Assembly: GCA_015657505.1 (NCBI GenBank)
Contig: JADLKE010000001.1
Span: forward strand, 169,570-226,429
DNA from: Ignavibacteria bacterium
Lineage (GTDB): Bacteria; Bacteroidota; Ignavibacteria; Tepidaquicellales; Tepidaquicellaceae
DNA length: 56,860 bases
Direction of reading: 5' to 3'
A program made the position numbers and the translations under genes. The first letter of the stretch is position 1. Each line of letters starts with the position of its first letter. The notes beneath the pieces are model-generated. The model worked only from the letters and a program-made list of their open reading frames with translations. It did no database searches and had not been told where the DNA came from. Of this stretch, positions 9,817 to 18,857 are shown one piece after another.

Positions 9817-10536
9817 ATGAAAGAATTGTTTGAAAAAATCATTTTGTTAGGCAGGCCCGCATCGGGAAAATCGGAGATAATAAATTACCTGAAAAACACG
9901 CCTGACGACGAAAGGCGAAAAAGGTTTCACGTCGGCAAGTTAGTAGAGATAGACGACTTTCCGATGTTATGGACTTGGTTTGAGGAAGACGACATACTTG
10001 AGAAGGTTTTCAAGAAGCCGCGTTTACACTCGACACCTGACGGATATTTCACGGAAGAGCATTTATGGCATCTTTTAATAGAAAGAATTTCTCTTGATTA
10101 TAAGAAGAGCAAGAGAGACCTCGCGGGTAAAGCGGCTGGAATCACGCACCTGATAGAGTTTTCGAGAGGGACGGAGCACGGCGGATACAGGACGGCATTC
10201 AAGCATCTTTCGAAAGAACTGCTCGAGAACGCGGCGATACTATACGTTAACGTGCCGTTCGAGGAATCGCTGAGAAAGAACAGGAAGCGTTTTAATCCCG
10301 ACAAGCCGGACAGCATACTGGAGCACGGTCTGCCCGATTCGAAACTTGAGAGGCTTTACAAGGAAGTTGATTTTCACGAAGTGATTGCGGGAACGACGAC
10401 GCATCTGAACATAAACGGAGTCGAGGTTCCATACGTGATTTTCGAGAACGTACCTTCGAAGACGGACGACCCGGCGACACTGGGACCGGCGATGGACGAA
10501 GAGATCGGAAAACTCTGGAAGTTGTACAACAAATAA
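9817..10536 (+). CDS. P-loop NTPase, nucleoside-kinase-like, function unknown
   Basis: A 239-residue soluble protein beginning with a beta strand and Walker A motif GRPASGKS at residues 12-19, as in small-molecule or nucleotide kinases. A charged mid-region (KSKRDLAGKAAG) could be an arginine-rich lid. The strand ILYVNVPFEESLRKNRKRF resembles the part of adenylate/thymidylate-kinase-like folds that precedes the lid arginines. I do not recognise a named family and cannot assign a substrate. It is transcribed alone, divergent from kgd, and ends just before a strong intrinsic terminator at 10573. The P-loop is seen directly; the kinase role is inferred. Confidence 0.8.
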   Translation: MKELFEKIILLGRPASGKSEIINYLKNTPDDERRKRFHVGKLVEIDDFPMLWTWFEEDDILEKVFKKPRLHSTPDGYFTEEHLWHLLIERISLDYKKSKRDLAGKAAGITHLIEFSRGTEHGGYRTAFKHLSKELLENAAILYVNVPFEESLRKNRKRFNPDKPDSILEHGLPDSKLERLYKEVDFHEVIAGTTTHLNINGVEVPYVIFENVPSKTDDPATLGPAMDEEIGKLWKLYNK

Positions 10537-10572
10537 TTGTAGCATTCTTATTTTTATCATTCATAATGAAAG

Positions 10573-10595
10573 AGCGGGAGCAGTCCCGCTTTTTT
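10573..10595 (+). terminator. Intrinsic terminator after the P-loop gene
   Basis: A 7-bp stem AGCGGGA/TCCCGCT with a GCAG loop is followed directly by a T run. It lies 36 bases after the stop of the P-loop kinase-like gene, in the right orientation. Confidence 0.85.
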
Positions 10596-10628
10596 AATTT
10601 CCCTTCGATTTTTTTCCAGACAGATAGG

Positions 10629-10785
10629 ACACAGAAAGAGCGGATGGGACAGATTTACACAGATCTTTCTTCAGATAAATGGAACGCAGAAAGAGCGGAT
10701 GGGACAGATTTGCACAGATTTTTTTCTTTGTCATCAGGACACAGAAAGAGCGGATGGGACAGATTTATACAGATTTTTGGCAGAT
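10629..10785. repeat. Three copies of a ~55-bp direct repeat
   Basis: The core CAGAAAGAGCGGATGGGACA followed by GATTT-n-CACAGAT occurs at about 10632, 10687 and 10742. Copies are spaced 54-56 bases apart, the intervening bases are less conserved, and the first and third copies are both preceded by GGACA. Confidence 0.85.
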
Positions 10786-10867
10786 TTTTACAGATGCTTT
10801 AATGTGATGCAGGTTAGAAAATCACGGGAAAACGGGTAAAAACAAACAAAAGCAGACAAAAAAAAAG

Positions 10868-11005
10868 TATCATTTTAATGACACGAAAGTATCACACCAA
10901 TGACACTTTTGACACGAAAAGTATCACTTCATTTTTCATAAATTACTGATAAAACAACAAGCGGGGGTGTAAAATTCGAAAATCGTATCAAAAAAGTGTC
11001 ATTCA
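10868..11005. repeat. Repeated AGTATCA...TGACAC motifs
   Basis: Related 19-20 base motifs occur four times: AGTATCATTTTAATGACAC at 10868, AGTATCACACCAATGACAC at about 10888, AGTATCACTTCATTTTTCAT near 10919 and CGTATCAAAAAAGTGTCATT near 10985. TGACAC/GTGTCA half-sites occur in both orientations. They could be binding sites or degenerate mobile repeats; there is no direct evidence for either. Confidence 0.5.
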
Positions 11006-11170
11006 ATATCATAAATGAGTTTAAATTTCGGAATAACAGAGTTTTAAGATTTTATACCGAATGACAGCACAGTGTCACAGGGCGAGTAAAATGAATTCGG
11101 AGAATTTTGCGAGACTTCCGAATAACTCTTTTGAAAGATAATGAGCAATAACAACTACGCTATTTAGAGT

Positions 11171-11275
11171 GGGGAAAAAGAATCCCCGATAAATGGACTT
11201 TAGCCCGCAGTGTATATTTTCAGGACTAAAGTCCTATTGTTTTACTTATCTATCACCCCACCTTAAAAGGTGGGG
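11171..11275. repeat. Cluster of perfect short palindromes/hairpins
   Basis: Three structures lie close together: GGGGA/TCCCC around 11171-11187; the 12-base palindrome GGACTAAAGTCC at 11223-11234, preceded by a partial copy GGACTTTAGCCC near 11195; and the 9-bp stem CCCCACCTT/AAGGTGGGG with a 2-base loop at 11256-11275. The arrangement resembles REP-type elements that are mobilised by Y1 transposases in other bacteria. That comparison is inference; no transposase is in the window. Confidence 0.65.
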
Positions 11276-11507
11276 TTACAAAAAGAGATTACATAATTCG
11301 TTATTCCGAAGTCTATATAAATTAATCGGATAATAAAAAATGAGATGAATGAGGGCGAAAATGTCAAAGAACGAATCATATACAAATATAATATACGGGA
11401 GGAAAAATTATTCAATAAATGACCGAGAAGGCCGGTAAAGGGCTAATTAACAATAATTTGGGAAGAGGTGAAATCAGGTTTTGACAGGGGAAAAAAACCA
11501 ATTTAAG

Positions 11508-11587
11508 TTTCTATTCGATGCCGCCCCTACGGGGCTTACGCCAATCATCAATCTCAAATTTCTATTAGATGCCGTCCCTACGGGGCT
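11508..11587. repeat. Duplicated 29-bp element with CCCCTACGGGG hairpin
   Basis: Two copies of TTTCTATT-c/a-GATGCCG followed by CCCTACGGGGCT lie at 11508-11536 and 11559-11587. They differ at only two positions. Each carries a small CCCC/GGGG hairpin. Confidence 0.8.
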
Positions 11588-11593
11588 AAAAGC

Positions 11594-11628
11594 AATTAGT
11601 AATTAGTAATTAGTAATTAGTAATTAGT
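11594..11628. repeat. AATTAGT x5 microsatellite
   Basis: Five perfect tandem copies of the heptamer AATTAGT lie directly after the duplicated 29-bp element. Confidence 0.9.
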
Positions 11629-11745
11629 TGAATTTAAAATAGAGACTTTTAAAATGGAATTCTCGAAACTGAGTTCGCCACGGCGAAACTTCGATTGGGA
11701 ATGAGGGATTTTTAAGGGAATAAGGCTTGCAGTGATGAAAATGAA

Positions 11746-11771
11746 AAAGGGAGTTGCAAGCAACTCCCTTT
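11746..11771 (-). terminator. Intrinsic terminator of the EF-G-like gene
   Basis: A 12-bp stem AAAGGGAGTTGC/GCAACTCCCTTT with a 2-base loop lies 46 bases beyond the stop of the reverse-strand EF-G-like gene. The A run on the forward strand gives a U run on the reverse transcript. Confidence 0.85.
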
Positions 11772-11817
11772 AAAACTGCAAAGCATTTTCAATTCCAAAT
11801 ATATATCGTTATTTAGA

Positions 11818-13929
11818 TTACTTTTGTTCTTCGGCTTTTTTCTTTTCGTAGTCAGCGATAATTTTCGTTTCGACTTCTTTAGGCACGTCCTCATAGTGCG
11901 AGAATTTGCGCGTATAAGTACCGCGACCCTGCGTGAACGAGCGGAGTTTAGAAGAGTAGCCGCTCATTTCGGACAACGGGATATTGCATTTAATCACCTG
12001 AAGTCTTCCTTCGGATTCCATACCGAGAATTTTTCCGCGTCTCGATGACACGTCGCCAGATACGGCGCCCATAAATTCTTCGGGGAAGAATATTTCGACT
12101 TCATAAATCGGTTCGAGGATAACGGGACTGGCTTCCTTGAAGCCTTTCCTGAACGCCTGTGACGCCGCGAGTTTGAATGAAAGTTCGTCCGAGTCAACGG
12201 TATGGTAAGAGCCGAAATGGAGCGTGACTTTCACGTCAATTACCTTGCATCCAATCATAACGCCGGACTGCATCGTTTCGATTACGCCCTTTTCGACGGC
12301 AGGAATGAACCTGTTCGGGACGACACCGCCGACTATAGCGTCAACGAATTCGAATCCCTGTCCGCGGGGCTGTGGTTCAATTTTAATAACGACGTGACCG
12401 AACTGACCGCGGCCGCCCGTCTGTTTCTTATGTTTATATTCAACGTTATCGACGCTTCTTCTAATTGTTTCCTTATAGGGTATTTTCGGTTCCGAGAGCA
12501 CGACATCGAGTCCGTATTTCGCCTTCATCCTGTTTATGATAGTATTGATATGGATTTCGCCCTGGCCGTGAATTAGGGTCTGGCTGATTTCGGGGTCATA
12601 GTTCATAACGAACGTCGGGTCTTCCTCGTGGAAAGAATGCAGAGCGGTACCGAGTTTATCTTCCTCGCCCTTGCGGGACGGGGCTATAGCGAGAGTCATA
12701 TTCGGCGTCGGGAAATCAATAGGATTCAGAACGACTGGGAAAGACTTCGCGCAGAGTGTATTATTCGTATGCGAGTCTTTAAGTTTGACAACGCCTGCGA
12801 AGTCGCCGGTAATCACCTCGGCGATTTCTTTTCTGTCCTTACCGTTCATAGTATAAGTCTGAGCGAGGCGTTCGGATTTACCGGTCGCTTCATTGATCAT
12901 ATCCATACCCGGAGTAACTTTACCCGAATAGACTCTGAAGAAAGAAAGTTCGCCGATATTCTTTTCAGAGATAGTCTTAAAAATAAACAGCACAGGTCCT
13001 GCGTTTACATCGGGTTTCACTTCTATAACGTCGGAGCTGTTAGGTCTGTGACCTTTTTCAGGCGCTTTATCCGCGGGCGATTCGGAATAATCCGCGATGA
13101 AATCCATAAGCGGTTTTATACCGACGTTGGTCGTAGCGGAAGTACAGAACACCGGGAAGAGTCTTCTTTCGCGGAGACCGAGTTTAAGGCCGTTGGTTAT
13201 TTCCTCTTCTGAAAGCGAGCCGCTGTCGAAGAATTTTTCCATTAAGGCGTCATCTTCAGAAGCAATGGCTTCGACGAGTTTCTGATGATAGTCATCGGCT
13301 TTATCCTTGAAGTCGGCGGGAATATCGAGCAACTGATATTCGCCTTTTCCGTCGGTATTGAACTTGAGCATTTTCATTTTAATAACGTCGATGACCTCAT
13401 TAAAACCTATGCCGTGATTGACGGGAAACTGCACGACAGCGACCTGCGAGCCGAAACTTTCCTTAAGTTGTTCGAGAGTATCTTCGAACACGGCGTTTTC
13501 GGCATCGAGTTTATTTATAACGAAAATTATGTTATTGTTATTTACCTTTGTAAATTTAAAGCAAGCCTCCGTACCCACTTCAACACCCTTGAAAGAGTCA
13601 ACCACCATCAGAGCGGTTTCAGTGACTCTTAGAGCCGACTTAACCTCACCGAGGAAATCCATAAATCCCGGGGTATCGATTATATTTAATTTAACCGTTT
13701 CGGTTTTCGAATTTTTCCAGAAACAGTTTAACAATGACGAGTTGATAGACTGCTGTCTTTCGATTTCGTCTTTATGGTAATCGCTGACCGTATTACCTTC
13801 CTCAATCTTTCCGAACCTATTCGTAATTCCGGCGGCGAACAGCATACCTTCTGCCAGGATGGTTTTGCCGCAGCTGCCGTGCCCTATGATTGAGATATTT
13901 CTAATTTGTTCCGATTTAAAATCCGGCAT
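11818..13929 (-). CDS. Elongation factor G-like GTPase (EF-G-2 type)
   Basis: A translational GTPase with full EF-G length (703 residues) and domains I-V. The G1 motif is GHGSCGKT (16-23), G3 is DTPG (85-88) and G4 is NKLD (139-142). In contrast to housekeeping EF-G, the switch I region reads EEGNTVSDY...ERQQSINSS instead of the RGITI type, and G1 lacks the AHIDAGKTT form. These are traits of the divergent EF-G-2 group, as in Thermus EF-G-2. No rpsL, rpsG or tuf gene is nearby, which also argues against the main fusA. The exact role of this paralogue class is unclear. The gene stands alone and ends in a strong terminator. Confidence 0.92.
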   Translation of the reverse strand: MPDFKSEQIRNISIIGHGSCGKTILAEGMLFAAGITNRFGKIEEGNTVSDYHKDEIERQQSINSSLLNCFWKNSKTETVKLNIIDTPGFMDFLGEVKSALRVTETALMVVDSFKGVEVGTEACFKFTKVNNNNIIFVINKLDAENAVFEDTLEQLKESFGSQVAVVQFPVNHGIGFNEVIDVIKMKMLKFNTDGKGEYQLLDIPADFKDKADDYHQKLVEAIASEDDALMEKFFDSGSLSEEEITNGLKLGLRERRLFPVFCTSATTNVGIKPLMDFIADYSESPADKAPEKGHRPNSSDVIEVKPDVNAGPVLFIFKTISEKNIGELSFFRVYSGKVTPGMDMINEATGKSERLAQTYTMNGKDRKEIAEVITGDFAGVVKLKDSHTNNTLCAKSFPVVLNPIDFPTPNMTLAIAPSRKGEEDKLGTALHSFHEEDPTFVMNYDPEISQTLIHGQGEIHINTIINRMKAKYGLDVVLSEPKIPYKETIRRSVDNVEYKHKKQTGGRGQFGHVVIKIEPQPRGQGFEFVDAIVGGVVPNRFIPAVEKGVIETMQSGVMIGCKVIDVKVTLHFGSYHTVDSDELSFKLAASQAFRKGFKEASPVILEPIYEVEIFFPEEFMGAVSGDVSSRRGKILGMESEGRLQVIKCNIPLSEMSGYSSKLRSFTQGRGTYTRKFSHYEDVPKEVETKIIADYEKKKAEEQK

Positions 13930-14193
13930 AAGATTTATCTCCTGCTTGCTTTATTTTTTAAAGTTTTCAAATTCAAAATGATGTAAACAATTAAGATAAT
14001 AATTGCTTTTAAGATATTAAAGCCACTTTTTAATATCGATTGTTATTATTAATTTGGGAATACAGAGGGAATTTTAGAATTTAAGAAAGCCCTCTTTCCT
14101 GTTCCGAATTTCACTTGCGGGAAGGGATATTTGTCACTAAACCAGAATTCGGGAAGCAGGACAAATGTAAATTTTATTCAATTATTTACATAA

Positions 14194-15735
14194 ATGAGAA
14201 AATTATATAAATATCTGGTTCTTACGCTATTTATAGCGTTTATACAGCAATACTCTTTTGCTCAGATAACGCTGGCGGGAAAGAGCATAGACGATTACAT
14301 AAACGAATGCATGAAGAGATGGGAAATACCCGGAATGTCGGTCGCGGTGATAGAGAACGGCAAGGTTACATACCTGAAAGGATTCGGCGTACGAGAGAAA
14401 GGCAAGAGCGAGCCCGTTGACGAGAACACGATGTTCGCGGTCGCATCCAACACGAAAGCGTTCATAGGAACGTCAATCGCGATTTTAGAGAGCAAGGGAC
14501 TTTTGAAACTTGACGACCGCGTTGCAAGTTACCTGCCTTATATAGAGTTTTACAATCCCGAAACAACAAAACTTCTTTCAATAAAGGACATACTAACGCA
14601 CAGGGCGGGTATAGGAACTTTTCACGGCGATTTCATAAGTTGGGGAACTAACGTGAGTTCATACGACCTAATAAAGAATCTTCGGAACATAAAGCCCGCG
14701 TATGATTTCAGGAACGGATACGGATATTTCAACATGGGTTACGTGATAGCGGGAGAAATCATAAAAGAAGTATCTAGACAGGACTGGAGCGCGTTCGTCT
14801 CGGACAACATACTCTCCCCTCTCGGAATGACGAGGACTATAAGCACAATAACGAGATTGAATGAATTCGACAACATAGCGGCGCCTCACACATACAATTA
14901 CGATTTCAAAATCACGCCGATACCTTGGCGCAACGTTGACAACATAGGTCCGTGCGGAGGTTTGATATCATCCGCGTCGGACATGGCAAAATGGATTGAG
15001 ATGCAGGTAAATGACGGAACTTACGGCGGCAGAGAAATCGTACCGAAGAAGGTCATACTAAGGACGCACACGCCTTTCAATCTGATACCCGCGCCGTCGC
15101 ACGGTTCGGGGAACCGCACGTTCAGGCATTTCCGCACGTACGGGCTTGGATGGGGCATTGCGGATTTCAGGGGAGAATTATTCCTTGAGCATTCAGGGGG
15201 ATATGACGGAATGGTATCGAGGACGGCATTCATGCCTGACAGGAAGTTCGGTCTTGTGATACTGACGAACAACGACCAGAACGACGTGATATCGTCGTTG
15301 ATGTATCAGTTGTTCGATTACGCGCTAGGCAACCAGACGACAAACTGGGACAGTCTAATATTTTCGGCAATGACGGTCGGCGGAAAATCGCGCGACGAGA
15401 TTTACTGGAACGAGATAAGGGACAAGAAGGACCCTGCGCTGAAGCCATCGTTTGAAATGACATCGTTAGCGGGGACATATTTCAACGAGCAGGTGGGAAC
15501 GCTGAAGATATATAAGGAAGGGAGCGATATGGAATTCACGCTTTCGACGAGACCCGGCACGAAAGGAATATTCAGGCACTGGCGGAACGACACATTAATC
15601 TGCAAGTTCGAGGATGTGCTTGTCGGAAGGTGTCTTGCGCCCGTCAATGCAGAGAACGGGAAGATAATAAGCATAAAAATAAAGGGTTCGGACTTCATCG
15701 ACCCGCTTTATTACGAGTTTACAAAGAAAGATTAA
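14194..15735 (+). CDS. Secreted serine hydrolase, class C beta-lactamase fold
   Basis: A PF00144-type serine hydrolase (beta-lactamase, D-aminopeptidase or esterase family) with a Sec signal peptide at about residues 1-24. The nucleophile motif SNTK is at 85-88 (S-x-x-K), the YFN motif is at 178-180 (Y-x-N), and a HSGG motif in the C-terminal half takes the place of KTG. A C-terminal extension of about 120 residues looks like the small beta domain often attached to these hydrolases. Substrate cannot be read from the sequence, and resistance to beta-lactams should not be assumed. It precedes def-fmt on the same strand with a 57-base gap. Confidence 0.92.
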   Translation: MRKLYKYLVLTLFIAFIQQYSFAQITLAGKSIDDYINECMKRWEIPGMSVAVIENGKVTYLKGFGVREKGKSEPVDENTMFAVASNTKAFIGTSIAILESKGLLKLDDRVASYLPYIEFYNPETTKLLSIKDILTHRAGIGTFHGDFISWGTNVSSYDLIKNLRNIKPAYDFRNGYGYFNMGYVIAGEIIKEVSRQDWSAFVSDNILSPLGMTRTISTITRLNEFDNIAAPHTYNYDFKITPIPWRNVDNIGPCGGLISSASDMAKWIEMQVNDGTYGGREIVPKKVILRTHTPFNLIPAPSHGSGNRTFRHFRTYGLGWGIADFRGELFLEHSGGYDGMVSRTAFMPDRKFGLVILTNNDQNDVISSLMYQLFDYALGNQTTNWDSLIFSAMTVGGKSRDEIYWNEIRDKKDPALKPSFEMTSLAGTYFNEQVGTLKIYKEGSDMEFTLSTRPGTKGIFRHWRNDTLICKFEDVLVGRCLAPVNAENGKIISIKIKGSDFIDPLYYEFTKKD

Positions 15736-15792
15736 AACGATAAATAGTTTTTGATTGTTTACAATATAACAATGATATAAAGGAACTAACAA

Positions 15793-16350
15793 ATGCCTGA
15801 ACAATTACCGATAACGACATACGGGATGGAGATTCTGAGAAAGAAGACGAAGCCCGTGGAGAAGGTTGATACGGGTTTAATCCGCCTCGTAGAGAACATG
15901 TTTTACACGATGGACAACGCGGAAGGAGTGGGACTCGCGGCACCGCAGGTAAACGAGAACATATCGCTTTGCGTAGTGGACGTTTCCTGCGTTGAAGAAT
16001 ACAAGAGGGCGAAGCCCGTAACATTGATCAATCCAGTAATAGTTGACAAGCACGGAGAGGCGATTAAAGACGAAGGATGCCTGAGCATACCCGAAGTACG
16101 CGGCAACGTAGCGAGGGCTGACAAGATATTCGTAAAGTACAACGACTTTGACATGAAGGAAGTCACGCAGGAATTCGAAGGATTTTTCGCGAGAGTAGTC
16201 CAGCACGAGATGGACCATTTAAAAGGCGTGTTATTCGTTGACCATCTTGACGAGGACGAGAAGAAGAAAGTCGCGAGCATGCTCAGAAAAATAAAGAAGA
16301 ACAAAGTAATAACGAGTTACCCTCTTTTTTTAAACGAGATACAGATTTAA
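15793..16350 (+). CDS. def: Peptide deformylase
   Basis: Removes the N-formyl group from nascent proteins in the cytoplasm using a metal ion. The three family motifs are present: GVGLAAPQ at 45-52, EGCLS with metal ligand C96, and HEMDH at 138-142 with two histidine ligands. The 185-residue length is normal. An AAAGGA Shine-Dalgarno sequence lies a suitable distance before the ATG. It is followed after 11 bases by fmt, the classical def-fmt pairing of deformylation with formylation. Confidence 0.98.
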   Translation: MPEQLPITTYGMEILRKKTKPVEKVDTGLIRLVENMFYTMDNAEGVGLAAPQVNENISLCVVDVSCVEEYKRAKPVTLINPVIVDKHGEAIKDEGCLSIPEVRGNVARADKIFVKYNDFDMKEVTQEFEGFFARVVQHEMDHLKGVLFVDHLDEDEKKKVASMLRKIKKNKVITSYPLFLNEIQI

Positions 16351-16361
16351 AAGACAAACCG

Positions 16362-17300
16362 ATGCTTAAGGGGAATTTGAGTATATTACTGATGGGTTCG
16401 CCCGATTTCGGCGTACCTTCTTTCGAAGCGATACTGAGAGAAGGTTACAGCGTGCCGTGCATCGTGACAGTTCCCGACAGGCAAAAAGGCCGGGGGCGGA
16501 AGATACAATTTTCCGACGTAAAGAAATTCGCGATTGAGAACGGTATACATGTGCTTCAGCCCGAAAATCTCGGAGACCCCGATTTCATAAAAGGACTTAA
16601 GGAATACAATCCCGATTTATTCGTCATTATTGCATTCAGAATCCTACCGCGCGAAGTTTTCGTAATACCGAAATACGGCTCAATAAACCTGCACGCGTCG
16701 CTGCTTCCGAAGTACAGGGGCGCTGCTCCGATAAACCACGCGATAATCAACGGGGAGAAAGAGTCAGGGCTAACAACTTTTTTTCTGAACGATAACGTGG
16801 ATACGGGAAACATAATTCTTCAGAAGAAAATCAGCATCGGCGCGGATGAAACATTCGGCGAGGTTTACGGAAAGATGTCGCTTGAAGGTCCAGCGCTCGT
16901 GCTTGAGACCTTAGAGAAAATCATTAACGGTAATTACGAAGCTGTACCGCAGGACAATACGGGATGGACAAAAGCGCCGAAGATATTCAGGGAGAAATGC
17001 AGGATAGACTGGAGCAGGCCCGCAAAAGAAATACACAATTTCGTCAGAGGGCTTTCGCCGGTTCCGGGGGCGTACACGACGCTGGAAGGAAAGAACATGA
17101 AAATTCTCAGAGCGGGGTTAACGGAGAGGGATTCACGTGACACTGCGGGAACGTTTTTCACTGAAGAAAAGAAACTTTTCGTAAACACGTCCGACCAACT
17201 TCTTGAGATAAGGGAATTGAAACCCGAAGGAAGGGGCGTAATATCATCGATAGAATTCATCATCGGAAGAAGAGGCAATAAGGAATCAAGATTCGTATAG
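16362..17300 (+). CDS. fmt: Methionyl-tRNA formyltransferase
   Basis: Formylates initiator Met-tRNA with 10-formyltetrahydrofolate. The formyl-transferase core is recognisable: SINLHASLLPKYRGAAP holds the catalytic N109 and H111, and D147 in VDTG completes the set. The C-terminal OB-type tRNA-binding domain follows. The 312-residue length is typical. It is the second gene of a def-fmt operon and ends 35 bases before the stop of a convergent T9SS propeller gene. Confidence 0.97.
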   Translation: MLKGNLSILLMGSPDFGVPSFEAILREGYSVPCIVTVPDRQKGRGRKIQFSDVKKFAIENGIHVLQPENLGDPDFIKGLKEYNPDLFVIIAFRILPREVFVIPKYGSINLHASLLPKYRGAAPINHAIINGEKESGLTTFFLNDNVDTGNIILQKKISIGADETFGEVYGKMSLEGPALVLETLEKIINGNYEAVPQDNTGWTKAPKIFREKCRIDWSRPAKEIHNFVRGLSPVPGAYTTLEGKNMKILRAGLTERDSRDTAGTFFTEEKKLFVNTSDQLLEIRELKPEGRGVISSIEFIIGRRGNKESRFV

Positions 17301-17335
17301 ACAAATCTTCAGAACACATCAGAGCCCTTTGATTT

Positions 17336-18586
17336 TTATTTCATCAGTATCATTTTCGTTGTTACCGCAAAATTTCCGGTAACAAGTTTACAGAAATACA
17401 TTCCTGACGAAAGTTTGCCGGCATTATAAGTCAACTCATAATCGCCCGGTTTAAAATATCCGTTCGCGAGAATAACCACTTCCCTTCCACTGACATCGAA
17501 AACAGAAATCCTCACGGGTGAATCCTGCGAAAATTTCAGAGCGGGCACCGAGAATTTAATTTTAGTTTCGGAATTAAAAGGATTGGGATAATTCTGGCTG
17601 AGCGAGAACCGATTCACAGTTTCATTATAATCAGAGAGGAAATCTATAGAAGCGGAATTTGACCTGAAGACAATAGTACCGTATTCGCCTACTGCCCAGG
17701 CGTAGCCTGAATTCCGCGCGCAGACGTCATACAGGTTATGAATTTTAATCCTGAGCGATTCGCCGTAACCGTCGTGCACGGGATAAACACCTGCGCCCAA
17801 AGGATGCGCTTCGGTGTACCAGCCGGTGTTTTCGTCGACAAAAGAAATTCCCGTATAAGTTGCGGGCGGGCTGTCGCTTTCATCTTTCGAATCAGATGAT
17901 GACCAGTTATATCCTCCGTCGGTTGTTTTGAGGAGAGTATAACTTCCTCCGCAGGTATAGCCTGTAAGTTCGTTAAAGAAATAAATTCCGTATTGGGGGT
18001 GACCGAAATTATGAATAATGGTCCAGGATTCTCCGCCGTCCGTAGTTTTCGCGAGTCCGCCCGGCTGGTCAGAGAACGTAAACCAACCTATCTTCGAGTT
18101 TAGGAAATAGAAAGCAAGGAATTTTCTTGCTTTAAACGGCAAGGCGACATTCCACCTGTAGCCTCCGTCCGTTGTTTTCAGGAAAGTTCCGGTATCGCCT
18201 GCCGCCCATCCAGTAGACGAATTCAAGAACCAAAGCGCGTAAAGAGCACGGGTTGTTCCTGTTTTTTGGGTTTCCCACGTATCGCCGCCGCTGGTAGTTT
18301 TAAAAATTTCACCTTTATCAGAGATGACCCATCCGGTATATCCGTCAATAAATTTCACATTATTCAGTTTATTGTCCGAAATAAACTGACGCGACCATTT
18401 CAAGCCGCTGTTAGATGTCTTCATAACCAATCCTGAATCACCGACGACAAAGCCGGTAAAATCATTCGGGAAACAAACCGCATGCAGGGTAACAGTAGTA
18501 GCAGATTTCTGGTACATCCATTGAGAAGTTGATGTATTTGCTATCAGGATAAAAATTGCAATAAGAGAAATACAGTAAAATTTCAT
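17336..18586 (-). CDS. T9SS-exported YCF48-like beta-propeller protein
   Basis: A secreted protein made of repeated blades of the YCF48/BNR type, seen as recurring NSxTGWAxGDxGTxxKTTDGGxxW-like segments. A C-terminal sorting domain of about 85 residues carries NYPNPFN and ends TKMILMK. The family is common as cell-surface or secreted cargo in Ignavibacteria; the individual function is unknown. I place the start at an internal ATG giving a normal signal peptide (MKFYCISLIAIF); an upstream ATG at 18613 would add nine polar residues. It is the first of three such paralogues in the window (others at 44273 and 47218). Confidence 0.88.
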   Translation of the reverse strand: MKFYCISLIAIFILIANTSTSQWMYQKSATTVTLHAVCFPNDFTGFVVGDSGLVMKTSNSGLKWSRQFISDNKLNNVKFIDGYTGWVISDKGEIFKTTSGGDTWETQKTGTTRALYALWFLNSSTGWAAGDTGTFLKTTDGGYRWNVALPFKARKFLAFYFLNSKIGWFTFSDQPGGLAKTTDGGESWTIIHNFGHPQYGIYFFNELTGYTCGGSYTLLKTTDGGYNWSSSDSKDESDSPPATYTGISFVDENTGWYTEAHPLGAGVYPVHDGYGESLRIKIHNLYDVCARNSGYAWAVGEYGTIVFRSNSASIDFLSDYNETVNRFSLSQNYPNPFNSETKIKFSVPALKFSQDSPVRISVFDVSGREVVILANGYFKPGDYELTYNAGKLSSGMYFCKLVTGNFAVTTKMILMK

Positions 18587-18857
18587 CCCGGATGGATAAA
18601 GATGAATATTCATATTCCTTCACTTAATTTTGCGAGTTCGAGACTCAAAATAAGTTATTAACAATGAACGATAAAAGCAACAGATGTAACACTGCATAAT
18701 TGTGACATCAGACTTCATTACCTGACGTCAGGAGTCTTGAATAATTTTTGTGAAAGATACCGGATTTTACAGATTTTTGGCTTTCATTAAAAATTGAAAA
18801 ACATAAATTTCCGAAATAAGGGATGAAAGAACAATATTTTAAAATCAAAATAATAAC

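Larger units (their letters stand above)
10596..11745. repeat. Gene-free 1.15 kb cluster of mixed short repeats
   Basis: No convincing gene lies between the P-loop gene terminator and the EF-G-like gene terminator. The stretch instead holds several unrelated repeat families, listed separately: a 55-bp triplicate, AGTATCA/TGACAC motifs, perfect palindromes, a duplicated 29-bp CCCTACGGGG element, and an AATTAGT microsatellite. There is also a TTCGCC-ac-GGCGAA hairpin at 11674-11687. A 78-codon open frame at 10566 runs straight through the triplicate and is not credible as a protein. Confidence 0.75.

Noticed and set aside
10566..10802. 78-residue forward frame after the P-loop gene
   Set aside because: It starts inside the terminator hairpin and runs through the 55-bp direct repeat. 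No start context; it is a repeat artefact.
14194..15735. Calling the hydrolase an antibiotic-resistance beta-lactamase
   Set aside because: The fold and S-x-x-K/Y-x-N motifs are shared with many esterases and peptidases; nothing in the context indicates resistance.
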